From assembly GCA_021399445.1 (NCBI GenBank), contig JAJTUQ010000013.1, positions 1 to 64,000 on the forward strand: a DNA stretch of 64,000 nucleotides, in the 5' to 3' direction. The DNA comes from Xylogone sp. PMI_703 (taxonomy: Eukaryota > Ascomycota > Leotiomycetes). Under the pieces are notes generated by a model. That model was not told the DNA's origin and ran no database searches. It saw only the letters and a program-made list of their open reading frames with translations. This document shows, piece after piece, positions 34,292 through 46,500 of the stretch (position 1 is the first letter of the stretch; each line of letters opens with the position of its first letter). The position numbers and the translations under genes were made by a program.

Positions 34292-34639
34292 AACCAACGT
34301 GTTTTTGCCCTTGACCCAAAGCGCCTTTTGGCTTGCCTTTGCCACCAATTAAAAGTGGATCAAGCACTTGGATTAAAGAAGATTCTTGAGTGGTTTCAGG
34401 TGATCGATAATATCGTCAATGTGGATGAATATCTTGAAGCCGAACTGATCCTCCACCTTTAATTCTCTCCCAAATTGTATGGTAACAAGGGAGACGCATA
34501 GACATCTGGTGGCATATCGAGGTTAGTGGGCTATGCTTTGACAACTTGCTTACTTCAAAATGAAGCTTTTGCTACGCGTATCTATGGATCTGATCAACCA
34601 ATTTAGTGAATCAGGGCAATTTAATGTTGTATTTTGGCC
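34292..34639. other. Gap between ELO and MULE pseudogenes
   Basis: The ELO 3' end may be scattered here, but no further conserved segment can be read. Nothing else is seen. Confidence 0.4.
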
Positions 34640-36116
34640 GTAGTTGATCTTGAGCTACAGCTTCAGTGATCCCTCGTTGTTGTGCACTCCAGAAAAGCTC
34701 TAAACGATCAAATACACTATTCAAGTCTCTAGTCAATTGCTATAAGTATGACTTCAAAACACCATGGCAACCTTCAATTGGAGAAGTCACTAAAACACCA
34801 AATGAAGGTGTTGATCTACCCAAGCAAGGAATAAGCCAAGTGTCCATAACGTAGTTAACCGCATTATGATTGAATTTCTTCAATTTAAGAAAATCCTCAT
34901 CATATTCGCGTTCAGTTTCAGAATTGAAAACATCTACACAAGCTTGCAGGAACTCCTTGAATTGAGGATGGCGCTCCCATACTCCATTTTTCCCCTTAAT
35001 TAGACCAGGGAAATATCTCTTGGGTTTGCCAATATATTCATATTAACATGCCAACGGCAAATAATATGAATAGATCTAAAAAACGATGTGTCTATAGCTC
35101 TGATTAAAGCTAATTCCCTATCAGTAACTATAGATAATGGCTGCTGAATTTGATGGTGTTGCATTATTTCTTGAAGCTCACTGAGTGCCTATTTGTGGGA
35201 TTTTTCAGTTTCACTTGACAAAAAGGCTATTCCTACTTGAATCACTTTGTTTCCACCAGTTATAGCACATATATTAAGCAATGGCATGTTGAATCGATTG
35301 ATTTTATATGTACAATCCATTAACAAAGCGTCAGGATTTTGCTTCAATAAATCAAGAGCTGTATGATGGAAAAATAACAATTGCATGAGGTTATTGCTTG
35401 AATGAGTTCTGTAGGTTGAATGGAAAACACATTCTTCTAGCTTACACCTAATTTGTTAGCATTCAACCAGATAAAAGGTTTTGAATGACTTACAGCAACC
35501 ATTTAATTGGTGTTTTTCCATTTAATTCCTTAATGCGTATTGATTGAGTCATATTCCTGATATCGGTGCTAGTCAAGTTGACGTCAGGATGGTTGATGTA
35601 TAAAGCACTTCAGATTTGTGCATTACAGTAGCTACACCAGACCTCCATAAAGATTCGACTTGATTGCGAATTTGATTGATTCAAAGAAGCAATTCTATGT
35701 GCTGAATGAGCTACAGATGCGGCAGAGGCTGTATGGTTGTGAATAGCATGTAAAACTTTAATTGACCAGGAGCCAGGAATTGCATCTTTTGAAGCTACTA
35801 CTCTCATTTGGCATCCACACTTTTTGGATGCTGAACCATTACACTGTTTACTTGGGTGTACAATAGCCTTTTTGCCTTTAAAGTTATAGTTGCCAGCACG
35901 GTCACAGTCATATATAACTCGATGTGGTTTTGAGCTCCGAATGCAAAATGTATATCCATTCTCACGAGCATGCACTTGAATTGCAGCAAAAAGTGTAGAA
36001 ACATCAGCATAAACAGCTTCAGGAGGTGGTGGACCGCATGGAGAGGGTAATTTAGTTGCTATTGTTATGGAATAACCAAGAACGAAAGCACAAAGTTGTA
36101 GCACAAATGGTAGCAA
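34640..36116 (-). pseudogene. MULE-type transposase, degenerate
   Basis: From 36116 leftwards: an N-terminal FAR1/MULE-like zinc domain (KKCGCQMRVVASK and VLHAIHNHTAS), a gap with several stops, then the MULE catalytic domain with DALLMDCTYKINRFNMPLL, AITGGNKVIQVG and TDRELALIRAI followed by HIICRWHVNMNI. Next come TPSFGVLVTSPIEGCHGVLK and LTRDLNSVFDRLELFW. Stops interrupt it at several places, including TAG right after SETEKSHK and another after LKSY, plus a frame change around 35010. No terminal inverted repeats were found. The stretch is AT-rich, with stops of the kind expected from C-to-T change, in line with an old, silenced copy. Confidence 0.82.
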
Positions 36117-36979
36117 GAAGAGTACCAGGAATGATGGTGAGAATCGATACGTTCGCGTTGCGTGTGGATTTTACAGATGCCGTATGGATTTAGTTATTTA
36201 TCCCGTTTTATGCTAGAACTCGTGCATTGGCGCAACTGCCAAATTGTCAGCCACAGCACATAGCTTCAAAGTGGTTAGTAGGCTTTCAGCTGTGCATGTA
36301 AGCCTCTCATCACAAGTTCTCGGCTTGCAAAGGTAATTTGAGAATATGTGGGAAAAGACGAAATTTATATCAAGGGAAGGATTCACTATGGCAGCTTCTC
36401 TTGTACGGATACACTAGGCTGCATGTGGGATCATAAAGAGGCTATGAGAAGAATTCCCTTTCGATCGTCTAAGAACTTGGACGTGTCATATTGTGATTCC
36501 GAGATTTCTTGGCGTACTTGAATATTTCCTAGAGTACCTCTGCTAAGAAATTCTAGTCCAGTTAGTAGTCTATCATCGATGGCCAAGACTCTCGGCCCTT
36601 ATCAGTTCTTGCTGAGGCGAAGTCTCTTTTCAGCCCAGCACAGCAGAGAGAGGGCTTCAAACCTTTAAACCAGTCGTGAGGAGGCATATTTTGAAAGTGT
36701 TTCTTAATGATAATCCTAACAGTTTTACCTCTTAGCACAAAAAAGAATTCCAATGTTCCAAGACACATTCAACTCTGATGCTATGGAAAAGTTTGGTAGT
36801 GGTGCTGTAGTTGCATCGCCAAGACATTTTCGCCTCCTGCTCTGCCACTCACATGACTAACCCTCTCTCTGGTTGAGGAGGTATAAGATTCATCCGCTCA
36901 TCCCGTATCTTCTTGTAAAATCTGTTACTGTCAAATTTATATACCACTCTCAACAATTCTCTGCATAAGTCATTTGGAC
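36117..36979. other. Intergenic stretch
   Basis: No supported gene. Confidence 0.5.
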
Positions 36980-38260
36980 ATGCTGTCAACTATTAGTATG
37001 GGAAATCAGGAGAAAAGGGCAAGCAATGCCGAGCCTCATATCTCTGGCCAAGCAAACCAGCCGCTGCCACTACCAGCCCATGCACTCTCTTGCAGCCGAA
37101 TCATTGAAGAAATCAAGGGAAACCCTCAGTATGGTCTCACATCCGAGGAAGCCCAAACACAGCTCTTAGAGCATGGCAACAATGAACTTGATAACGGACC
37201 TGGAGTCCAGCCGCTCAAGATTTTGATCCGGCAGATTGCCAATGCAATGATTCTAGTTAAGGGTTTCACTCACACATTTTCTTGATCACAGCTTTTCTGA
37301 TCTAGCCAATTACAAGTCCTTCTAATGGCAATGGCTGTTAGTTTTGCCATTGGCTCTTACATTGAAGGTGGAGTCATCTTTGCTGTCATTGTATTAAATA
37401 TCGTGGTTAGATTCTTGCAAGAATTTAATGCCGAGAAGACCCTAGACTCTCTTCGGTCCCTCAATTCCTTTACGGCTAGTGTCACAAGGAATGGCAGTAA
37501 TGAGACCATTCTGACCACTTACATCGTCCCTGGTGATTTGGTCAAGCTCAAACTGGAGATTTCATTCCAGCTGATATCCGGTAATTACTTGATTTAATTA
37601 TTTCCTTTGGTTTGAGTGTTAATATTCATACAACAGACTCCTTGACGCCATGAATTTTGAGACTGATGAAGCTCTCTTGACCGGAGAGTCACTACCCATT
37701 CAGAAGTCTCACAATGGCATCTTCGATGGAGATACAGGGCCCGGCGACAAGTTGAATGTCTCTTTCAGCTCTTTCACCGTGACCAGAGGTTGTGCTCGTG
37801 GTATTGTATTTGCAACTGGCATAAAAACTGAGATCGGTACGATTGCGGCTATGTTACGGGAAACTCGTCGCTATAAATGTCTTGTCAAGCGTGATGAAGA
37901 TGGCAAAGCTAAGCCGCACCGATATATCCAGGCGTGGGGTCTTACCCTAGGAGATTTCATTGGGACTTTTCTCAGTGTGAACGTTGGCACACCACTACAA
38001 TGCAAGCTTTCAAAGCTGGCTATCTTTCTCTTCGGTATTACAGTAGTGTGCGCCATTATTGTTCTTGGTGCGAACAAGTTCTCCAACAACAAGGAAGTCA
38101 TTATCTATGCTGTAGCAACAGGTCTTTCGATGATTCCTGTATCACTCATCGTGGTCCTAACTATTACTATGGCGGCTGGCACAAAACAAATGGTAGCCCG
38201 AAATGTGGTCGTGCGAAAGCTAGACTCACTATTACGGCTCCTGGATGTACTGATAATGCG
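36980..38260 (+). pseudogene. ENA-type (P-IID) cation P-ATPase, 5' fragment only
   Basis: The N-terminal cation-ATPase domain (NPQYGLTSEEAQTQLLEHGN), membrane and actuator segments (AMAVSFAIGSYIEGGVIFAV, EKTLDSLRSL, NFETDEALLTGESLP) and helix 3-4 region (GTPLQCKLSKLAIFLFGI, YAVATGLSMIPVSLIVVLTI) follow the order of fungal ENA sodium/potassium export pumps. The TGES actuator loop is intact. One base is missing near 37550 (the next frame gives TGDFIPADI), just before an intron at 37581-37636. The first intron, ending near 37317, is unclear. After VVRKLDSL the sequence loses similarity, so the phosphorylation motif DKTGT and everything downstream is absent. It cannot pump. Confidence 0.85.
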
Positions 38261-39284
38261 TAGATATTATCATTGTTCTTTTAATAAGCCGTTCGAAAAT
38301 GCCGTATTTGACACCCAATATAATAGCCAACTTTGTTCTCCCGTACAATTCAGTGTTTCCAACACTTTGATCGTTAATCTCGTTAAGAGATGCAAAATGT
38401 GCCGTAGAGGGCGCAGTCCGATGCATCTCGGAGGCCTCAAAAACCATGCGAGGTGCTGCTGTATCCAGATTTCGGGATGTTGATCGGAGCAAAGGATAGA
38501 GGAGATTGACGGCATGGAATTGGCCGAGCCAGTTGACTCCAAATGCCTGTCAATCCCGCCTGCATCTTCTCCATACTGATCAGGATTGATACCGGCACTA
38601 AGGATGAACTTCTTGAAATATCGGTCAAGTCACGGCTCGGGTGTCATCATGATAACACGACAAGTATCATTTAATGTGATACTGAAGTTAGTGTTCAACC
38701 ATAGGATTATTATAGGGAATTAATGACTTCTTATTGTTCAGCAATACGTATGCACAAACTGGGCGGTAGGTTTTCTCCGCAGAGATCGGTTGCCAACCAC
38801 AGCTGGACAACAACCGTCGATGCCGAAGAACTTGTAATTGTGCATAAATTTAAAACCAGTCTTGTCTTTACACTGCATATATCGTAGATTGAAGAATCGT
38901 TCTGCTATTTAGGCATCGAGGTACACCCCCGTAATGATTTCACAAGGCAGATCCATCTTTAATTAGTCGACCAGTTTGAGCACAACGTGCATTCATTGCA
39001 CATGGAATCGCCTTTAGAATCGAAGACAACGCGATGGTGGGATAGGTAGTCACCCGAAGGAGTGGGAAAAGAGTGGAGTCGCAAAATAATCCTGGTTACA
39101 TTTTAATTGAAGAATCACAATGTGCATTCATTGATTGCTTGATCGAGATGCCACTCTGATAATGGAAGTGTGCTCATTCACGCAATTTGCTCTGTAAGCT
39201 AAAGCTCGATAGTTTCGTTCGCCAATGCACACCCCATAAGCCCTCCTCAACTAAGATGTGCTCCTGACTCTGTCCAAAAATTAC
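38261..39284. other. Stretch without recognisable genes
   Basis: The missing ATPase catalytic domain was not found here in any frame. Nothing else is supported. Confidence 0.5.
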
Positions 39285-39754
39285 TTAACGTGTAGAAGAA
39301 CTTCCGTCGGTGCCATCATGTACGTTCCTGGGTATGCCCTGTTCGTCGCTCGGCTCCTTGTAAGTACCAGTAGGTTTGGCGTGACGGGTACGGTCACCCT
39401 TCATAATGTTGGACTTGTCGATAGCATCCTTTTCGTCTCGTTCTATAGACCAGGTTATGGTTAGAAATACTTTCATCTCGAGTTTGTTTGAATGCGAAAG
39501 ATAAAAAGGCAGTTAGGCAATCTGCAAACAACACCTGAAATGTCAGGCATAACGAGATACTTACCAAGAGCTTCGTCAGAGTCTGGGTTGCGTTCATTGT
39601 TTGGCTGCTCGACTGGTTCCTCATCCTTCAGAACAGGAACAGGCTCATTACTACCGCCGCTAGCGTAAGAGTTGTCAACAGTATCGCCGCCCTGAACAAC
39701 ATCATCGGTCTCGGTATCTTGTTTGTTGAACTCGATGTTGGCGTTTGTAGACAT
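39285..39754 (-). CDS. Small acidic protein with a CHZ-like motif
   Basis: Two exons, 39754-39565 and 39442-39285, with a 122-bp intron (GTAAGT..CTATAG), give 115 residues. The N-terminal half is acidic and disordered-looking (NKQDTETDDVVQGGDTVDNS, then NPDSDEALE). The second half contains RDEKDAIDKSNIMKGDRTRH followed by AKPTGTYKEPSDEQGIP. The stretch IDxSNI..G.RTR resembles the CHZ motif by which histone chaperones of the Chz1 type bind H2A.Z-H2B, and small fungal proteins with this core are often given that label. Resemblance is limited to about 20 residues, so function is uncertain. Frame and splice sites are intact. Confidence 0.68.
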
Positions 39755-41077
39755 GGTTGCATGTGTTAAAATATAGGACTAAATTAGTTCTAGGTGAAGT
39801 ATGAAGGGTTAGATTTATTGCTGGCTTTCATAGTAAAGGATCTTTTGTGTTGTCTTATCTTACAATTTTAGGGAAGCTTGTTCTTTGGTGACAAATTATC
39901 TCTTCGCAGCCTTGCTTATGCTGTTAAATTACTTCAAGATGTCCATCCCGGCGTCGTTTCAAATTAAAGCATACACGACATCATTATGATTTCATACATT
40001 TCAACCCTCAACTTCCTTTTTGAGTAGCCTGATGACTACAATAAACTTCAACAAAGGGCAGAACGAATAATTCTGACGTTACACTCCTCGGCGTGAAATG
40101 AGAAGTACCACATCTCACGTATCAAAACTCAAGGAATAGAGATGGCATAACAATGAGAAGTAAGACTTGATGGGGGGATCAACAAGGCTACTGGGTGCAT
40201 TGGTGCGGAGATTCTGATCCGGCCACACTTATCCACGATTAAAGTCAGGCAAAAATCAGCAGAAATTTGGCATAGACGTGCGATTCGCCAGCACCTAAGG
40301 AGATAAGTAAGATCCTTGGTATAATGGCTCCGTATTATTTGAATAATCTAGCTGATAATTGATATATAAAGGCTGCTGCCAAATGGGGCCTTACCCCGGT
40401 GATGTCACGCTGATATCATGGATATTTGGAGTCTAGATCTCATGGTCAGACCGACCCGCTCTGGACGTCAAGTAAAAAAATGACATTGTCAAAGGCTGGA
40501 TTGCAATGTCACAAAACAAGACTTCAACGGACTAGTGCATTTTGCGGCATGTAACATAACTTATGTAGTACTGGACAAATGAGAATAATGAGGATCCTAC
40601 AGTGCGGGGCCTTTTTTCCGTTACTATGTTCACCACGTTCGGCCATTTTCTACTGCAGTATCCTTTATGACTTCATGCTATTTGAGTGCTGCGCCAAGCA
40701 CTTGTCTCCATACCGCGGCTGGCGTGATCCCATTGTTGATTAGATTTTCGGAAAGGCCAAGCGTTTTGGCCAAGCGAGTGTCAATCCAATTCCAAATATA
40801 CTGTCAGTCGTTGGTTCGAGAGGGATCCACTTCTGTATATCTTGGTCGTTCCAATTGAACCAGCGTTAGATTTGTCTTCGAGGGCCTAAAGGCAATTGCG
40901 TTAGCTGGTGACCGTGCTGGTAATCCCGAAATGATGGACAGGATATGTTATTATCATGACAACATTAGAAACAGAGCGGTAATGGACATTAAACAGGCTA
41001 GGAAGCCTCCCTTCTTACTCCTTCGATAGTTTTCACATTCTTCGAGGACATTTTCAAATTGACAGCAAAATCAACCC
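39755..41077. other. Intergenic stretch of 1.3 kb
   Basis: No supported gene on either strand. Confidence 0.5.
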
Positions 41078-42365
41078 ATGAGGTTCTCTCTTACTTTACT
41101 TGTGGCGGTGTCTCGTCAGGCCGCCGCAGCTGCCGACTGGCGTGTATCCGAAGCCGCCCACAGTTCGAGCCGTTCTTGCTTTGTCAGCAGTATTCTTAGC
41201 TCATACTCAAGTGCAGTCGCAGCATCGGCTACTCTTAACGCCTGTTGGCGCCTTGTCAACAACTCTTCTTGCGCCCAGTATCCCACACCTACCGCCGGGG
41301 CCTGATGCAATTTCGTACCCACGTGATGGGAAACTCCATGGCGCAGAACCAGCGCCGTATACTCCTTCTGGAGGTCTTGGTACAAATGGTAGCGAGCCGG
41401 TTTATGTTCCACAGACAGATTTCACTTCCAATCAATGGTAAGTCAGTCAGTCGCATGAGGTATTTTTCATTCATCGCTGACTTCTCACCGTTCCCTAGGC
41501 TCTAGCACTCTATCAGGAGTACATAGAGCTGGATCTGTTCCACTTCGCGGTTAATCGTTTTAGCACTGAGGAATTTGAAGCCGCTGGTATCAATGCCGAT
41601 GAGCAGTTTTTGATCAAGTATATGGGCGATCAGGAGATTGGCCATGCAGAACTCATCGCCAACATGCTAGGGCCTGCAGCCCCTCAGCCCTGTACCTATC
41701 GCTATCCTTTTACCACTGTTCGTGGTTTCATCGACTATAGTCAAAAGAACACGCGTTATAGTAAATCAGGTACCCTTAGATTTCTGGCTCATCTGAATTC
41801 CCGACCAGCTGCGGATCTGATCTCCCAAACCATCACAGTTGAGTCGCGGCAACAAATGATTTTTCGGCAATTTAAGGGCTATTTCCTATGCCTTTTTATT
41901 TCGTACCTGGGATCCCGCAGTCTTGGCAGTGGACTCTCCTCGCCCTGGATATCGTCAGCTGTCCTGCGAATCAGACGCGACTTGTTTGGCAGAACTTTCC
42001 AACGCTCAACATATTGAACAATCCGGACAAGGAATGTGACAGATGACTGTCCAATGGGCCCGCCATCACGCATAACCTTAGCACTCCACTTAGTTTCCCA
42101 GGACGTGAAGTTAAATTCTCATGGGATCTTCCAGGGAAGCCAATTGGCCCAGATTTATCCTATGTCACTAACACAACAGCTGTCCCCCCCAGTTTCGTGG
42201 CGTGGGTATCTCAGCTGAATGTCACCTATACTCCGTTGTCAAACATCAATGGTACTACAGGAACGACTATTCAACCCTGACGTCGATCTGTTCGTTACGT
42301 CATTCAACGTTAGTATGCTCAACCCACACGTGGTTGCTGGGCCAGCGTTATACCAGGCTGGCTAG
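41078..42365 (+). pseudogene. rds1-like ferritin-fold stress-response protein, multiply frameshifted
   Basis: A signal-peptide-like start (MRFSLTLLVAV) at 41078 breaks within about 20 codons. A second frame gives APYTPSGGLGTNGSEP up to a GTAAGT near 41440. After an intron-like gap, LYQEYIELDLFHFAVNRFST, DQEIGHAELIANMLGPAAP, YPFTTVRGFIDYSQ and ESRQQMIFRQFKG follow, the ferritin-like helices of the fungal Rds1 family. Further shifts lead to PGIPQSWQWTLLALDIVSCP, then HNLSTPLSFPGREVKF and WVSQLNVTYTPLSNINGTTG, and finally SMLNPHVVAGPALYQAG. Almost the whole length can be followed, but at least three frame changes separate the parts. Rds1-like proteins are secreted or surface proteins induced by stress and nutrient limitation. 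Confidence 0.8.
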
Positions 42366-43180
42366 ACAGCGTTATAGGCATATGCGCTAGCAATACAGTT
42401 GAATAATGACGCATTTCAGGTAGTGGTCTCCACAACATCCAATACCGATGCATTATCTATTCTTGTTTCAATCTGCTTGGGTGGCTGCAGGGAAGTAGAT
42501 CATATGCGATATTATTATGCAGTAGTAATCATGATTGGTAAAGAACTGTTCAGATTTGGAGGGTTGAATTGTAGCATGACAATTTGATTCTATCTTCCCA
42601 AGATGTCTTATGAGAGTCTGGCAAGAACAGAAACGCCCACAGTTTCAAGTTAAGTAACAGTATCAAGTCGTGTGATTTACTGCGCGCATCCTGTTTTAAT
42701 AATTACTCTTAAGTGAGATGGAACCAGTGGTACTACGGTAACTATTGACAATCCCACTGTGAGCATGGTCCAGCAGTCCACACGGCCAGCGACTCCTAAT
42801 CCACGTCATTAGATCAGGATGACCATGTGATGATCCTACAATTAACCTATTAGATTTGAAGCAACATTGGAGGGAGAGGGGTCGTGCGCTCTTATAGGAC
42901 ACACAGTTTTTTGAGTTGCCAGCTCATTTAACAGCCTGCCAAATAACGTCAATTGGCCCCCCTCCTTATGTAGAGGAGCCTGATGCTATACAATTTGTCT
43001 TCTTTAGATTTCTTTTACTTCTATTTTACAAGTTGGAAAAACTTAGCAGCATCATTGCTCGTAGCCATAGGTCCCCATTTCCAGTAGCAGTTCTGTGCCT
43101 TCGACACAGTGTTGCACGTTCTTAATAGAAAAAAATATGTTCTGGCCCAACGGTAAATGTGCCTTCGAAATGAGCTGAAA
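42366..43180. other. Intergenic stretch before the Helitron pair
   Basis: No supported gene. Just before the first Helitron, 43170-43186 contains the inverted repeat GAGCT/AGCTC around GAAA. Confidence 0.45.
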
Positions 43181-43508
43181 AGCTCAGAGAGAAGGATCTT
43201 CGAAGAGAGAGAGTGCGGAGGGTTCGGTCTTTAGTTTCTCCGAGATCCGATTTTTTTTTGGGCACGTGTTTCTGCCTTGGGATTGCGGTATCAATGATGA
43301 AATAATACATTGTCGATCGAAGGACGTGCATGTTTTACTTAGTGCTTCATCTTCAGCATCAATCATGTTTCAGTATTTTCTTTTTTAATTTTGGTAGGAT
43401 GGGGGAGGATGGTGTTCAGCTGTATAACTAGTTGTGTCTGCTGCTTTATAGTTTAGTCATTTACTTTGATTTCAGACTTAGTTATTCTGTTGTTAATTTG
43501 ACGCTATT

Positions 43509-46500
43509 ATGCTACCTCCTACTAACTTTATCCCTACTGCACCTATTTCTCAAGATAATGAACTGATAAGCCGGCAGAGTCTGATAGAGAGGGTTGAGCA
43601 GCAGATAGAGAGGGTTCAGGCGCTTGAGCGCAACCGGCAGAGGTTGGCTGAGAGGGCTGAACGGCAGAACCAGAGAATCCAAGCATTTGAAAATGCAATA
43701 ACGGAGAGATGACAATTAAATGATTCACAGCTTACGAGGCAAGAAGATGGTCCTAAAAGCCCACGGAACTTAGCAGCGGAGATTGAGCAGCAGAGAAAGA
43801 AGGTTCGGGCACTTGAGCAGACAGTAGTAGAGAGGAGGAGGTTAGAAGAACAGCGGCTTACAAGGCAAAGAATTGAGAAAGAAGAACGGAGAAAGAGACG
43901 GTCTATAAAGGTATCCAACCATAGTGAGTCAGTTCGAGAGCGGAAGGAAGCGCTGGCTATCCAGCAGGATGAACAGCGCCGTAGGGATAGAGAAGACCGA
44001 TTTCATCAGCAAGAAGAAGAGCGTCGCAGGGACAGGGAGCACCGAGATGACGCTGGAATGCGAGCCCACTTACACCACGAGGCTATTACCCAAGCTCGAA
44101 AAAATAAGCGGGAATCACTTACACAACAGCGGATCATTGCTTACGACGGTCCAATTCCGTCTTTTCTAGATGAGGAGTATCAGTACATGAGGCAAGCATC
44201 GACCACTTTCCCAGAGGAGATTACCCCATCGATTCAGATGTCGTGTATGAAGACCTACCAAAAGGCCATATCAGATGCCTCAAGACGCCTACCTTGCGGG
44301 CTATGTGGGGGGTTGTTCCAAGAAGAGGAGGTGCTCAGCATCAGCCTCCAAGACGCGAATCTGGTACACTTCTTTGAAAAAACGAAAACGGAACCTGATT
44401 GTTGCGCTGTCAAGGACGATTCGGTTAGCCTGTGTACTACCTGTAACTCTGCGATCGCGAAACGGGCCATACCTCTATTTTCAGCCGCTAATTTTGTCAA
44501 CTGTCTCTTTTGTCAAGGCTATCCAGAAGTTCTGAAGAATCTTAATACCGTCGAAGAGGCGTTCATTGCACGAGTTCACGTCATCGGCATATTCCTGAAA
44601 CTGACGTCGGGTGCCAAGAGCGGTATGAGTTATAGGGGCAGCCGTGGCCATTCCGTGGCCGTGAGACAGGATCCAAGCAGCCTTTTAAGAATCCTACCAG
44701 CTAAGAGGTTACAAGATCACACAACCATTACCGTTAGCTAGGATCGGGGAACCCCGCCGTCAGAAGAGAACCTTGCTCGTTTCTGCTCTGTTGATAAAGC
44801 GAAGATTCTGAATGCTTTGTTATGGCTCTGTACTAATAATCCCGTCTACAAATCGGTGACTATAGACTATCCCGTCTTGGACTCTTGGCCTGATCATCAC
44901 ATTCCTCAAGAGATTAGAGACACCTTTATTACTTTGGGTTCTGAGCCCGGTTCGACAGATACTCCGGTAGAAGACGAGCAGGAAGGTTATACTACGTCGT
45001 TACGGGATAGGGCTTTTGAGAACGAGTTAGATGCAGAAGTAAGAGACACTAAGCCTGGTAGTATTCTCAGCCAGTCTTATTTCTCCGATTTTCATGGCCA
45101 AGATCTACACTCTACTCCTGCTGCTTTGGCAAGTCTCCAGGCCATTCTTCAAGAGCAGGATTCAGACGGCTCGGTCCCAGGCGAAGAACATACTACCGAT
45201 GACTATGATGATGAAGAGAGGATATTAAACGATAAATCTCGGCCACTACATATATCTTACAAGACGACACAAGAACTGCTGCTCATAAATGCCTTTACTG
45301 ACCCAGACTATTTTACGGCGGCCTTCCTTACTCTGCTTCCGTTTGGTATTGGCGGCCATCTAGGCGATGTGAATGGGAACCGCCCAGAGGAGGTGTCTCT
45401 TAAGGCCTTTGCGAAATATGCTATGCTTCACCATTCGCTACTGTAGGTATTCCATACTTCGTGTTCTGCCTTTCTAATATTTATAACTTCTTTCAACACC
45501 ATACCTTTTTGTTTTATATCTACGATTTAATACTTATCCGACAAGCTTCCTTTGGGAACTACGTCCAGGTCAAGAATAGTTATTAGGCCAAAGCTACTGA
45601 GGAGCTTGCTAGACTGTCAGCCGATGATCTCCAACAGGCGGCGGAGGAATTTAATGACGGGAAGAAGATCTCGAACCCTGCTATCCATAGTCTGATTACC
45701 AATATGAGAATAATATCATCATTCAATCCAGAGTCCTTTGGAGAGAAGATGAAATTCAGGAACCTGATCTTCGGCAAGATTGGCCGCCTTGGACTTCCGC
45801 TTATTTGGTTTACGCTTAACCCCAAAGATATTGGTAATATCTTTGTGGTCAGACTTGCTGGCGAAGAGATCTCGCTGGATGAACCTAATATTAAGTCAAG
45901 AATCTTACAGCTCACGATCAAGAATCCAAGTCTCGTCGCCCAGTTCTTTCATGTCGTCGTGACCTCGTTCTTTAGCTGCTTCTTCAAGACGCTATCTAGG
46001 GAGCCTGGGGTCTTCGGTACGGTGACTTCTCATTTTGGGATAGTCGAGTCGACGACACGGATGATGCTGCACCTACACGGATTTGCCTGGCTCGCTGGGA
46101 ACTTTGGCGCCGCAAATTTATATCAAAGATTAAAGTCCGACCCTGGATTCAGGGAGCGAGTCATCTCTTATGTCCGCTCAATAGTCAGAGAGACGGTAGA
46201 TATTAGTCTGGGTCAGCAATTCCAATCAGAGACTCCTGGTACATCCGTTTTTACTTTACGAGAAGATATGACCCCGGCTGAATTCCAGGAGGCTCTAGAT
46301 ATTGACTCGAATAATGTGGCGGCCTGAGTCCAGATGCACATTCATAGCAAGACCTGTACCAAATACCAGAAGAAGGGTCCAAGGTCACGTACAAAAGCGA
46401 GCTCGGTTCCAATTGTTCAGAGTGAAGGAATGGCAACGGACACTGACGACGCTCTGCAATGTTCAGATATTCAGAGGCAGTCACTCTCGCAGATATGCAG

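Noticed and set aside
43160..43190. Short inverted match between GCCTTCGAAAT near the Helitron A 5' end and ATTTCGAAGGC near its 3' end as a terminal inverted repeat
   Set aside because: Only 11 bp, outside the region shared with copy B at the 5' end, and classical Helitrons lack TIRs; chance cannot be excluded.
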